A stretch of DNA of 64,000 bases from Cavia porcellus (lineage: Eukaryota; Chordata; Mammalia; Rodentia; Caviidae): contig NW_026947491.1 in assembly GCF_034190915.1 (NCBI RefSeq), positions 24,244,101 to 24,308,100 on the forward strand. The letters run 5' to 3'. The position numbers were made by a program, and so were the translations under genes. Positions 25,106-33,460 of the stretch are shown here, in pieces; positions within the stretch are counted from its first letter, which is position 1; every line of letters starts with the position of its first letter. Under the pieces are notes generated by a model. The model was given only the letters and a program-made list of their open reading frames with translations, had not been told where the DNA came from and did no database searches.

Positions 25106-25258
25106 ACCAGTACAATGGGTAATAAATCCATGTAGTTCTGGGCTTTTTTGTTTCTCACCAAGAGGATTTTATTATTGATTCAATCTCATTATTTGCTATT
25201 GGTCTAGTTAAATTTTCTATTTCTTCATAGTTCGATTTTACTAGATTGTATGCAAAAA
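25106..25258 (-). mobile_element. Inverted 5' segment of the L1 at 25259
   Basis: On the minus strand this encodes the L1 ORF2 stretch between endonuclease and reverse transcriptase: a recognisable 'RPIANNEIESIIK' peptide is followed by a degraded 'SPGPDG' region. In an intact ORF2 this segment lies immediately before the part that begins the sense segment. The inversion is therefore internal to one element. Confidence 0.75.
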
Positions 25259-27165
25259 ATAAAATCTAGAACCAGAAAGCTTTATTAGTGAAGACCAACA
25301 AACATTTAAACAAGAGTTAATACCAAATTCATCCTGAACTCCTCCAAAAAACCTAAAGAATAGAGAACCTTGTTCATTTTACGAGACCAGCATTACTCTG
25401 ATGTCAAAGTCAGACAACAACAATAAAAGGAAAGAAAACTGTGGATTAATATTTCTATTGAACATAGATGCACAAGCAACTGGCGCTAAGCAACTGGAAT
25501 TTAATAGATCATAGAAAAGCTTACATATCACAACCAAATGGAATTTATCCCTGAGATGCAAGGATGGTACAACATAAGCAAGTCTATTAATGTGATACAC
25601 TATACTAACAGGTTTAAGAATAAAGGTTGTATTATCATATTAATAAATGCATTTTACACATTTGAAAAAAATGAGCATACTCTAATGATACAAATGCTCA
25701 ATAAACTAGATACAGAAGAAATTAACCTCAGCATAATGAAGGTCATATACGAAAAGCCCACAGCTTAATATCATACTCAATAAGAAAAAGCTTTTTCTTA
25801 TGATCAGCAATGAGGCAACTTCCATTCAGTATACTGCTGGAAATACTAATTGAAGCAATTAGGCCAGAAAAAGAAATGAAAACACCTGGAGGAGAAATGA
25901 GGAAGAAAAGTTTTCTGCTCCTAGATGACATAAACTTATATATAGTAAATAGTCAATAAAAACTGTTAGAACTATTAAGAATATAGTAAAGTTACAAGGT
26001 ACAAAGCATACAAAAATTATTGCAATGCTATCTACAATAATAAACAATCTAAAAAGGAAACTAAAAAAGGAATCTCTTATAGCATAAATATAATTAAAAT
26101 ACTTAGCGTTAAGTAATCAAACAGGTGACAAATTTGTACATTGAAAATTACAAATCATCCATGAAATAAATTTTAAAAGAAACAAATAAATGGATGGGCA
26201 CCCTTTGCTCATGGATTGGAAGATTACTATTGTTAAAATGTCTGTAACACCCAGAGCAGTCTACACATTTGGCACAATGCCCATCAAAATTCCAATGACT
26301 TTTTGTTTGTTTTATTATGGAAAGAAAAAGGTCCTAATATTTGTAGGGAACCACAGAAGGCTCTGATTAGTCAAAGAAATCTTGAGAAAGAAAACAAAAC
26401 AGGAAGTATTACATTTCCTGATTTTAACATATATCACAAGCTGTAGTAACTGAAACAGTATAGTATGGGCATAAACAAACATTTAGAACAATGGAACAGA
26501 ATACAATATGGAGGGGCTGGGGATTTAGCTCAGTGGCTTAAGCACCTGCCTTGCAAGTGTGTGCTCGTGAGTTCGATCCCTGGTACTGATAAAAAAGAAA
26601 AAGAAAAAAAAAAAAAAAGAATACCCTATGGAGCTCAGACATAAATCCACATATATAAAATTAACACATTTTTGTCAATAGGGTGAATATTATAAAATAG
26701 GTAAAGGATAGTCTTTTCAACAATGTTGTTGGGTAAAAAAAAGAAACTAATTCTATCTTACACCAATACACAGAATCAAATCAGGATCAAATCAAATCAA
26801 ATCAAATCAAAATATTTAAATATAAGACCTGGAGCTACACATAGCACCTAGAATAAAACAGGGAAAGTCTTATAGCACTCACATTAGCCATCTTGGATGA
26901 CACATCAAAAGCACAAACAACAAAAGAAAAATAAAAGACAAGTGGAATTGTACCAAATTAAAAATTTCTATCATATGTAGCAAAGGATGCATTCAACAGA
27001 GTATAAAGGTAACCTGCACACATGAAAGGGGAAAATATTTGCAAACCACATACATAATTAAGGATTAATATCCTAACTATAAAAGTAAAAGCATAATTCA
27101 GTAGCAAAACAAGCAAACACATATAAAAAAGAAAATGGACAGAGGACTTTATGAAGCCACTGTGA
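25259..27165 (+). mobile_element. L1 with 5' inversion, ORF2 from RT domain onward
   Basis: Decayed LINE-1. Blocks recognisable in order include: GAAGACCAACAAACATTTAA (finger region), ATTACTCTGATGTCAAAGTC, AATGGAATTTATCCCTGAGA with GATGCAAGGATGGTACAACA (the 'GFIPGMQGWFN' block), GTGATACACTATACTAACAG, then ATTCCAATGACTTTTTG and TCTTGGATGACACATCAAAA. The 76-codon frame at 25538-25768 is part of the reverse transcriptase. It is cut by an ID SINE at 26513-26618 and stops before the ORF2 end, so its own 3' UTR is missing. A run of ATCAA units is present at about 26767-26810. Confidence 0.85.
26513..26618 (+). mobile_element. ID-type SINE inserted in L1
   Basis: GGGGATTTAGCTCAGTGGCT (A box) and GTGAGTTCGATCCCTGGTAC (B box) are both intact. 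The tail is a long A run with G interruptions. Target-site duplication GAATACaaTATGGA / GAATACccTATGGA lies at 26499-26512 and 26619-26632 (12 of 14 identical). It lies inside the L1 and is therefore younger. Confidence 0.93.
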
Positions 27166-27633
27166 AACTTCCTGTTCAGAAGGAAAAATTGGAGGATTAG
27201 AGCATCATGTCACTTAGCAGTTCCATTGGGGATGGAGCTATTTCTTAGTGTTAGTATGAGCCATAGAGAGCAACTGACCAGTCCTGCACCTTGCACTGAC
27301 AACAATGTCACTGGGATGGAGGTTTAGACCTTTAGGAAGCAGTACTATTGAATCACAATTATCTGCACTAAAACACAAGCATTTTGGTCTACAGTTTGGT
27401 GAGTTTGGGCAAAGGTATACACTTGAGTTGCCATTATTACAAATCGAGACATAAATCATTTGCATCATCCTAAAAAGTATCCTTGTGGCTCTGTTGTTGA
27501 TAATTCCACACTGTTTTGCCCAACCAACTGTGATCTTTTTTAGTCACTATACTTTCTCTGTTTTATAATTTCCCATATTTGGAAACACATGCTATGTATT
27601 GCTTTGAAATGTCTTCTGAGCTCACTAATTAGG
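27166..27633. other. Unassigned sequence
   Basis: Balanced composition with no recognised repeat. One 76-codon antisense frame (27238-27468) has no motif I know. Confidence 0.5.
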
Positions 27634-27720
27634 AGCTGGGGATTTAGCTCAGCGGCATAAGCACCTATCTGGCAAACACAAGGTCATGAGTTTGATCTCC
27701 AGTACAAAAAAAAAAAAAAA
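27634..27720 (+). mobile_element. ID-type SINE
   Basis: AGCTGGGGATTTAGCTCAGC (A box) and GTCATGAGTTTGATCTCCAG (B box, diverged by several bases) are followed by an A run of 15. No target-site duplication is visible, so the flanks may have changed or the copy is older. Confidence 0.88.
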
Positions 27721-27884
27721 GAACTATCTTCTTTTATCATCATACTGTTTTTCAGACTTTCTTACATCGTTGCTTGTCTCAGTAGTTTCTCGCTTTTTCT
27801 TGCTGAGTGTTATTCTATTGTATACACCACAAGGTGCTATAATTAACCCCTGCATCATTTTAAGTAATTCTAACAAGGTGATTT

Positions 27885-28468
27885 TTTAGTCTGTCTAATT
27901 TATACGCACACAATCATTCCAACAAAGATATTTTTATTGCTTCCTTTTAAATTTTATGACTTTAATTTTTTTCTTGCCTTATTGCTCTTTGTAGGACTTT
28001 TCATACAGTGTTGAGTAGAATAGAAAAGATGAGAATGTATGCTGTTCTCCTCTTTCTCACTAGGGTCAAAGCATTCATTAATTTACCATTTTATGATTTG
28101 CCACAGCTCTTTTGAAGCTGTCATGTATCACATAGAATAAATTTGCTCCTATTCCTAACATGCTGAAAGTTATCATGAAATTGTATTGAATTTTTTCAAA
28201 TCCTCTTCTGTATCTCCTTTATTCTGTTAATATGGTGAATTACATTGATTTAATTTCTACGGTTAAACTAACTTTGTGTTCTTGATATATATATCCCAAT
28301 TGGTAGTGATGTATTGCTTTCTAATATTGTTGAATTATATTTATTACAAATTACTAAAAGACTTTTTGCCTATGCTCACGAGCTATATTACACTTTATTT
28401 TCTTGTAATGACTTTGGCTCTGGCATCAGGGAACTCTGACTTCATAAAATCCCATGGGAATCGGGAGG
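27885..28468 (-). mobile_element. Old L1 (L1M-like) ORF2 fragment, antisense
   Basis: Antisense reverse-transcriptase region of an old L1: CTTATTGCTCTTTGTAGGAC, GTTGAGTAGAATAGAAAAGA, then TTTTGCCTATGCTCACGAG and CTTTGGCTCTGGCATCAGGG, ACTTCATAAAATCCCATGGG in the order known from antisense L1 copies. It appears to resume after 28906. All frames are broken. Confidence 0.7.
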
Positions 28469-28905
28469 AGACCACTCAGCAAGAGGACAAAGGGCGCCCT
28501 CCCGTGAACCATGCACAGCCACGGAGGTCTTGACACCGCTCAACAGGAGGACAGAGCATGTGGGCTCTCCCGTGGGCCAGCCAGTATGCAGGCTGGGGAG
28601 CCAGGATTTGGAGGAGTCCGGCTGGGATGCAGCTGAGGAATGACTTGATCCTTAGATAGTTTGGTTGACCTTGCAGACCTGGGGCTGGTGGTCCGGGCAT
28701 CTGTTTGTGGGGTGGCAGTGTGCCCTGTGGTTCCTGTAGGGGACTTCCTTCTGCCCTGTTTTTGCAGTCCAGTGTTTTGCTTTGTTTTGATCCTGTTTCT
28801 GGTAACCTGGGCAGCTATTCTGAAGATGGCAATGTGCAGTAAGGCAACCGTTGTTGATTGCTGTTGTCTTGTTGTAAACTGATCCACATATTATAATAAA
28901 AGTTT
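28469..28905 (+). mobile_element. GC-rich L1 3'-UTR-like segment
   Basis: Ends with the same module seen in other L1 3' UTRs of this window: TTCTGAAGATGGCAATGTGC, GTAAGGCAACCGTTGTTGAT, TGCTGTTGTCTTGTTG, then an ATAATAAAAG tail. The 5' half (28475-28600) is GC-rich with a diverged direct repeat, CTCA(G/A)CA(A/G)GAGGACA..., at 28475 and 28538. It interrupts the antisense L1. Open frames at 28276-28887 on both strands are by-products of the GC content. Confidence 0.6.
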
Positions 28906-28997
28906 CTCCTTTACCTTGGCATTATTTCTTGTCTAATTTACTTGATATAACCACTGGAACTGTCTTAAAATATTTTTATGGCATATCATTTACCATC
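28906..28997 (-). mobile_element. Probable continuation of the old antisense L1
   Basis: GATATAACCACTGGAACTGT recalls the antisense L1 ORF2 segment (..ttcaccagtgaagccatctgg). The assignment rests on this one block and on its position between two better-supported pieces of the same element. Confidence 0.4.
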
Positions 28998-29485
28998 TGT
29001 ACCGTTATACTTCTCTAGAGAAGCAGAATCAGCATAAAATATATGTACAGTTACGTTAAGTGATGCATTAAGTAGGTTTACAGGATCAGAGGTGGCAGAG
29101 TCACCTGGTGTCTACAGGAGCAGAGGCTCTAGGATCCAAAATGGCTGTCACCTGCTGGAGAGCCAGAGGCCTCAGTAGCTGGCAAAAGTTAAGAGTCTCA
29201 GACACACTGCAGAGTCACTGCGAGTGAGCACAATCGAAGGCTAAAGAGACTGCATTAGAGGATTAGACACAAAATTCCAAAGGCAATCTTGAAGACTGGA
29301 ACTCTTCCCCCAAAGGAAACACTTCCTTCTTTCCCTTTCATTCTGGCTGAGCTGCAAGCCTGTTGTTGAAGCTGCTCAGGTCTGGGTGAGTCTCTTGTTA
29401 GCTGGCATGTAGGTCTCCCACAGAGGCACTCAGAATTTACTAGTCTGCTGATCAATTTTTGCTCAAGTCAAGTTGATGTCTGATG
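28998..29485 (-). mobile_element. Solo LTR, ERVL-like, antisense
   Basis: Begins TATACTTCTCTAGAGAAGCA, the reverse complement of the ERVL LTR terminus (..tctctggagaacc..), and ends AGTCAAGTTGATGTCTGATG, the reverse complement of the ..tcaacttga.. LTR start. It is oriented opposite to the related LTR at 3340-3973. No internal retroviral genes flank it. Confidence 0.6.
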
Positions 29486-30004
29486 ATGATCAACTGTCTT
29501 ATGCTTTATATTTCAAGCAACTACCTTATAGCATGTTTTGGGACTTGTTTGATTTAAAAATCAATACTTTTAAATTGGTATTTTTAGCTCACATTTAACA
29601 CAACTAACATTATGTTTTCTTTTAAATTCATCATCTTGCCATCACTATATGTCTGTTTTTGCATTGTTTGCTCTTTCTTTCCATTTTTAATACTGTTTTC
29701 TCTTCCTTACTTTTTAGTGGTTTCTCTGCATTCAAAACATGTAATTTATACTCAGGAGGCTGAGGAAGGAGTCCTGCCATGAATTCAAGGCCAGTCTGGA
29801 CTACATAGGGAATTCCAAGTAAGTCTGAACTGCATAGTGAAACTGTGCCACAAAACAAACAAAATATGCGATTAAATTAAACACAAATCTACTGTCAAAT
29901 ACATAGTACTTCATATATAATTTAGAAATTTTCAAAGCATATGCTTCCACTCCCCCATCTTTGGTACTATTATGTAATACATTGTATTTCTGTGTACTAG
30001 TCCT
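29486..30004 (-). mobile_element. Old L1 3' region, antisense, interrupted by B1
   Basis: AT-rich sequence with TTTTTGCATTGTTTGCTCTT, CTTTCCATTTTTAATACTG and, after the B1, CCTCTAATGCATGG-like blocks, in the style of antisense L1M 3' UTR. It appears to continue at 30446 beyond the LTR. Reading by eye cannot fix the subfamily. Confidence 0.4.
29741..29868 (+). mobile_element. B1 SINE (7SL-derived), partial
   Basis: GTAATTTATACTCAGGAGGC, TGAGGAAGGAGTCCTGCCAT, CAAGGCCAGTCTGGACTACA, then a duplicated TAAGTCTGAACTGCATAGTG and an AC-rich tail. The repeated CTGGACTACATAGG / CTGAACTGCATAGT is the internal tandem duplication typical of rodent B1. The 5' promoter part is missing. Confidence 0.85.
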
Positions 30005-30445
30005 CTAATGCATGGTTGCTAGAGTTGGATGTGTTTTGAGCATGGGCCCCAAAGGTTCTTGTACTGGAAACATGGTCCCCTGTGGGTTAGTGTCGGAAAC
30101 TGCAGGACTTGAAGAAATAGGGCCTTACCAAAGATAAGTGGGACACCAGATGCTACATTTAGGAGGGCTTAGTGCAGCCCTGTGTGACCCAATTAGCTCC
30201 TTAAGGTATAAATTTTTATCAAAGAACAAGCCCAGCTCCTCCCTCTCCTCAGCTTCCTGTCTTCTGTACATCCTTCTGATGTTAGCGCTACCTGCCACAG
30301 GGCCCTCAGCAGAGGCTGACAAACAAGATGCTCAATCCTGTGCTTTCTGCCTTAAAAATTGTAAGTTGAATAAACCTCTTCTCCTTTTAAAGTACTGACC
30401 CTTAAATATTTCATTACAGTAACAGGAAACAAAGGCAACTGTTAA
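30005..30445 (+). mobile_element. Solo LTR, MaLR-like
   Basis: The 5' part has GTGTTTTGAGCATGGGCCCC, AAAGGTTCTTGTACTGGAAA, GACTTGAAGAAATAGGGCC. The 3' part has GTAAGTTGAATAAACCTCTT with AATAAA at about 30369, then ATTTCATTACAGTAACAGGA. Same group as 17505-17867 but more diverged. It splits the antisense old L1. Confidence 0.75.
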
Positions 30446-30900
30446 TATTTTAATGTTATATTCTGATTAATTTTTAAGAAATCAAAAGTAAGAAAATGTA
30501 TTTTTCATTGTTTCTATCATCTTTTTCTTTTATGTAAATCTGAGTTTTCATATGATTTTTACTTTCCTTTAGCCTAGACACCTTTCATATTTCCAGGGAT
30601 GATGGTCTACTGGGGATACCATTCTTCAGCTTTGCTGGAAGACAATGTATTTTTACTTCATTTTTAAGCACTATTCCAGGTGGATCTAGCATATGTATTA
30701 AGATAGCACTGGTTTAGCTCTACTGTAATGTGTGACTCTTTTGAAGTCTCTACTAAACTCTCCAAGCATCCATGATATCCTTCCCTGACGGATCAGATAG
30801 GAATGTCTCTTCACCTGCTATGTGCACTGGGAGACGTTAATCCCGTACCTTCTCAGTATCTCAGTAGTTTTTTTTCCTACCTGGTCTCGTGGAAATCAGG
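30446..30900 (-). mobile_element. Old L1 3' UTR, antisense
   Basis: CCTTTAGCCTAGACACCTTT, CATATTTCCAGGGATGATGG, TCTACTGGGGATACCATTCT, CAGCTTTGCTGGAAGACAAT match the antisense L1M 3' UTR I know from other mammals. Clear to about 30690; the remainder to 30900 is less certain. Confidence 0.5.
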
Positions 30901-30958
30901 CTATAGTATCACACTGCAATAGCAAATTAATGAGAAAAGGACCTAGGTAAACCTCTGG

Positions 30959-30960
<2 letters not shown>

Positions 30961-31015
<55 letters not shown>

Positions 31016-31108
31016 TGTCTCTCTCTGTCTTTCTGTCTCTTGTCTCTCTGTCTCTCTCTGTCTCTTTGTCTGTCTTGTCTCTCTCTTTCTGTCTCTTGTC
31101 TCTCTGTC

Positions 31109-31140
<32 letters not shown>

Positions 31141-31141
31141 C
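30961..31141. repeat. (TC)n / (TCTG)n simple repeat array
   Basis: A pure TC run at about 30963-31010, then TGTCTTGTCTCTCTC-type units to 31141. A higher-order period of about 62 bases is visible: TGTCTTGTCTCTCTC recurs at about 31011 and 31073. The 66- to 110-codon open frames on both strands, with alternating Arg/Glu or Leu/Ser, are translations of this array and not proteins. Confidence 0.95.
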
Positions 31142-31342
31142 CTTATCTTCCCCCATAACTTCCTTTCCACCAAAATTCCACTTAACTTATCTTTCTCCAA
31201 TTTAGATTTCTGCCTTCTCAACTCAGTAAGACATTGTGTTCTGTACTGGAGGCTGGAAAGTGATTCCAGGCAGAAATTCAGTTACTCTAGATTGTTCATT
31301 GTTCTTTTCTTCTTTTGGAGATCACAATCTCTCTCTCTCTCT
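31142..31342. other. Unassigned sequence between TC array and SINE
   Basis: About 200 bases without a recognised feature; a short second TC run abuts the SINE tail at about 31327-31342. Confidence 0.5.
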
Positions 31343-31432
31343 TTTTTTTTTTTTTTTTGTGCCAGAGATTGAACTCATGACCTCGAGTTTACCAGACAAG
31401 CACTTGTGCAGTGAGCTCATGATCTTTTGATG
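31343..31432 (-). mobile_element. ID-type SINE, antisense
   Basis: T run (the SINE tail), then GCCAGAGATTGAACTCATGA (antisense B box) and CTTGTGCAGTGAGCTCATGA (antisense, degraded A box). It sits directly beside a TC run, so the exact insertion point is hidden. Confidence 0.8.
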
Positions 31433-31713
31433 CCTCTTTTCTCAATGTCTGAACATCTTTGTCTCATGTATTTTGTCTTATTTTGAACTGTTTATGCTGC
31501 AGCATTAGTCTGGTATTTGTCCCACCACGTAGCACATATGTGTTTTGCCAAGGTTCCAAAAGTAACTGATATTTCTTACTCATTACAGCACAATCATTTT
31601 CATGGATTTGAATGAATGTTTTTCTGTGGGATGGAGATGACCAAGTCTAGCAAACTGAGTTATGACCAAGTGTGGTAAATTAAGTAGTCCTTAATCACGG
31701 TAGAACAATGGAT
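31433..31713. other. Unassigned sequence
   Basis: No gene or named repeat recognised. It ends at the first arm of the fold-back element. Confidence 0.45.
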
Positions 31714-31896
31714 ATACAGTAATACTTTGGTTCTTAAATGCTTCTGTTCATGAACTATTAGGTTTGCAAACAGAAGCATTCAGCAAAATTTTTCTTCCAT
31801 TTGTGAACTCTGCATCGAATAACAAACAAATGGGGTGGGCAGTCTTCCCCAGCACTATGGAATGAACTGAGATCAGGAACCAAGGTACCACTGTAT
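31714..31896. repeat. Fold-back (inverted repeat) element of about 183 bp
   Basis: Outer arms ATACAGTAATACTTTGGTTC.. (31714-31735) and its complement (31875-31896) match at 17 of 22 positions. Inside is a perfect 12-bp inverted repeat, AATGCTTCTGTT / AACAGAAGCATT (31737-31748 / 31769-31780), whose 20-base loop region also holds GTTCATGAAC and part of GTTTGCAAAC, two perfect palindromes. This resembles a small non-autonomous DNA transposon or a decayed LTR end. The family is not identified. The 102-codon antisense frame (31758-32066) overlaps it and is not supported as a gene. Confidence 0.6.
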
Positions 31897-32955
31897 TTCA
31901 GGAGCCCTTCAAGTTGAAAGTACAATGTGGCCTGCATGTTTAGCAGCAGGGAAAACAAGAGCAAATGTACAGCGACATTTACCATGTCAGTAAGTGCACC
32001 TGAGGCACCAAGAGATGAGTTTGTTCTGCCAAAGAAAATACTTGTGGCAACTGCAATTTGAGCCAATTGCCATCACTTTGTTGAATGTAGAAACAAGAAC
32101 TATTATTTTATTTTCTAGAATCCATCTGTCTTATGCACAAGCCTGAGAGGTTATCTGAGTAAGAATGTGTTAGTACTTACCATTCCTGGTAAATCAGTCA
32201 AGTCAAGTCTATATGACTATAGTATTGTCTGTATTGATTTTGGTGTAATATTTGATAAACAGGAGATTCTAGGGCTGTTCGTTTGGTCTGTCCTCCCATA
32301 ATCAGCCTCATCTCATACATCAAAATACTAGAATGGGAGTTTAGCCACTTGTTGAGCATGTATGTTTCAACTCTATGCTGAAATTTGGAAAATAGATATG
32401 AAATAATTTTGTGGTCCTATTGGCTTTCTTTGAGACAGTCCTAGGTCAACGTGACACTGATCACTTGATGAACTCCTTTAGCCTTTCCTCCGACTGACTC
32501 TGAGCTAAAGTGACTTTTGATCTCAGGATTCAGGATCAGTTCAGAGCCAATGCCCAATAATTTTTCCCAAACCCTGGTTATCTGCCCTTTTTCAATGCAT
32601 AGTCATGATGATAAATAGCTGTACCCAATTTGGAGAACAAGAATTACAATATAAATGTTTAGCATTACACAAAGCTGAACACTAGTTTTTACTAGAAGCA
32701 TACAATATGTCTAAGCTACCATGTTCTCTGACATGTTCATTCTCACATTGGTATTTCTACGTTCCTCATTCAAGTCAAGCTTCTTTTTTCAGGTAGTAGA
32801 CATTGGTGAGATGCAATTTAGTGAATCTTACCTCCTCAATTTACACCAATATTTCTTCTCATAGTCTTTCAAACTGATAATACAAGCTTTCAACTTTCTT
32901 TTCCTCTGTGAATTGGACTTTTCTTATACCATATTGATCTGTAGGTAGTGCAGAG
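31897..32955. other. Unassigned sequence
   Basis: No gene or named repeat recognised. AT-rich from 32560 onward. Confidence 0.45.
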
Positions 32956-32959
32956 AAAA

Positions 32960-33460
32960 AATTTGTCCTACTCTTTTATGCTCTGTAAAAGGCACCCTGC
33001 AAATGACCTTCTTGCTGTTGGAACAAAATGCCTACATGTTAAAGGAGGAAAGGTTCATTTCATCTCACAGTGCGAAAAGTTTCAATCTATAGCCTTTAAG
33101 GTAGGGAGACATGGCAGAGAAGCATTGCAGAGGAGAATCCGTCCATGGTAGAGCACACGAGAAGCCTGCAACAGCAAACCTCCCTTTCCCTTCTATTGCA
33201 TCAAAGACAGAAGCATTTTGGGTGGTGTCATCTACATATAGGGTGGGCTATCCTATTATTCATACCCAGCACCATGTGAAACAATAAATGAACTTATTTA
33301 GTTTTCACACTTTTAATCGTATTCACATACCCTTCACCCATATTCACACATTCCAGATCCAGCAACCTCAGAAAACCCCTACCTATGGGTGCATGAGACC
33401 TTGGAGTGACATCTAGACACAGGCCATAACAGAAACCCTCAGAGGAGAGAAGAAAGTGGA
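32960..33460 (-). mobile_element. Solo LTR, MaLR-like, antisense
   Basis: GCTGTTGGAACAAAATGCCT, TTAAAGGAGGAAAGGTTCAT, TTCATCTCACAGTGCGAAAA, CATGGCAGAGAAGCATTGC, then at the other end CACACATTCCAGATCCAGC and GACACAGGCCATAACAGAA. This is the reverse complement of the same LTR group as 17505-17867 (aggtattttgtcacagca at one end, tgttatggtttggat at the other). An internal rearrangement or foreign stretch at about 33200-33330 is likely. Confidence 0.65.

Noticed and set aside
30896..31372. Open frames of 66-110 codons with Arg/Glu or Leu/Ser repeats on both strands
   Set aside because: They are direct translations of the TC/TGTC simple repeat, open in several frames at once.
31758..32066. 102-codon antisense frame as a transposase or viral remnant
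   Set aside because: It overlaps the fold-back repeat, and I see no catalytic motif or similarity to any family I know.
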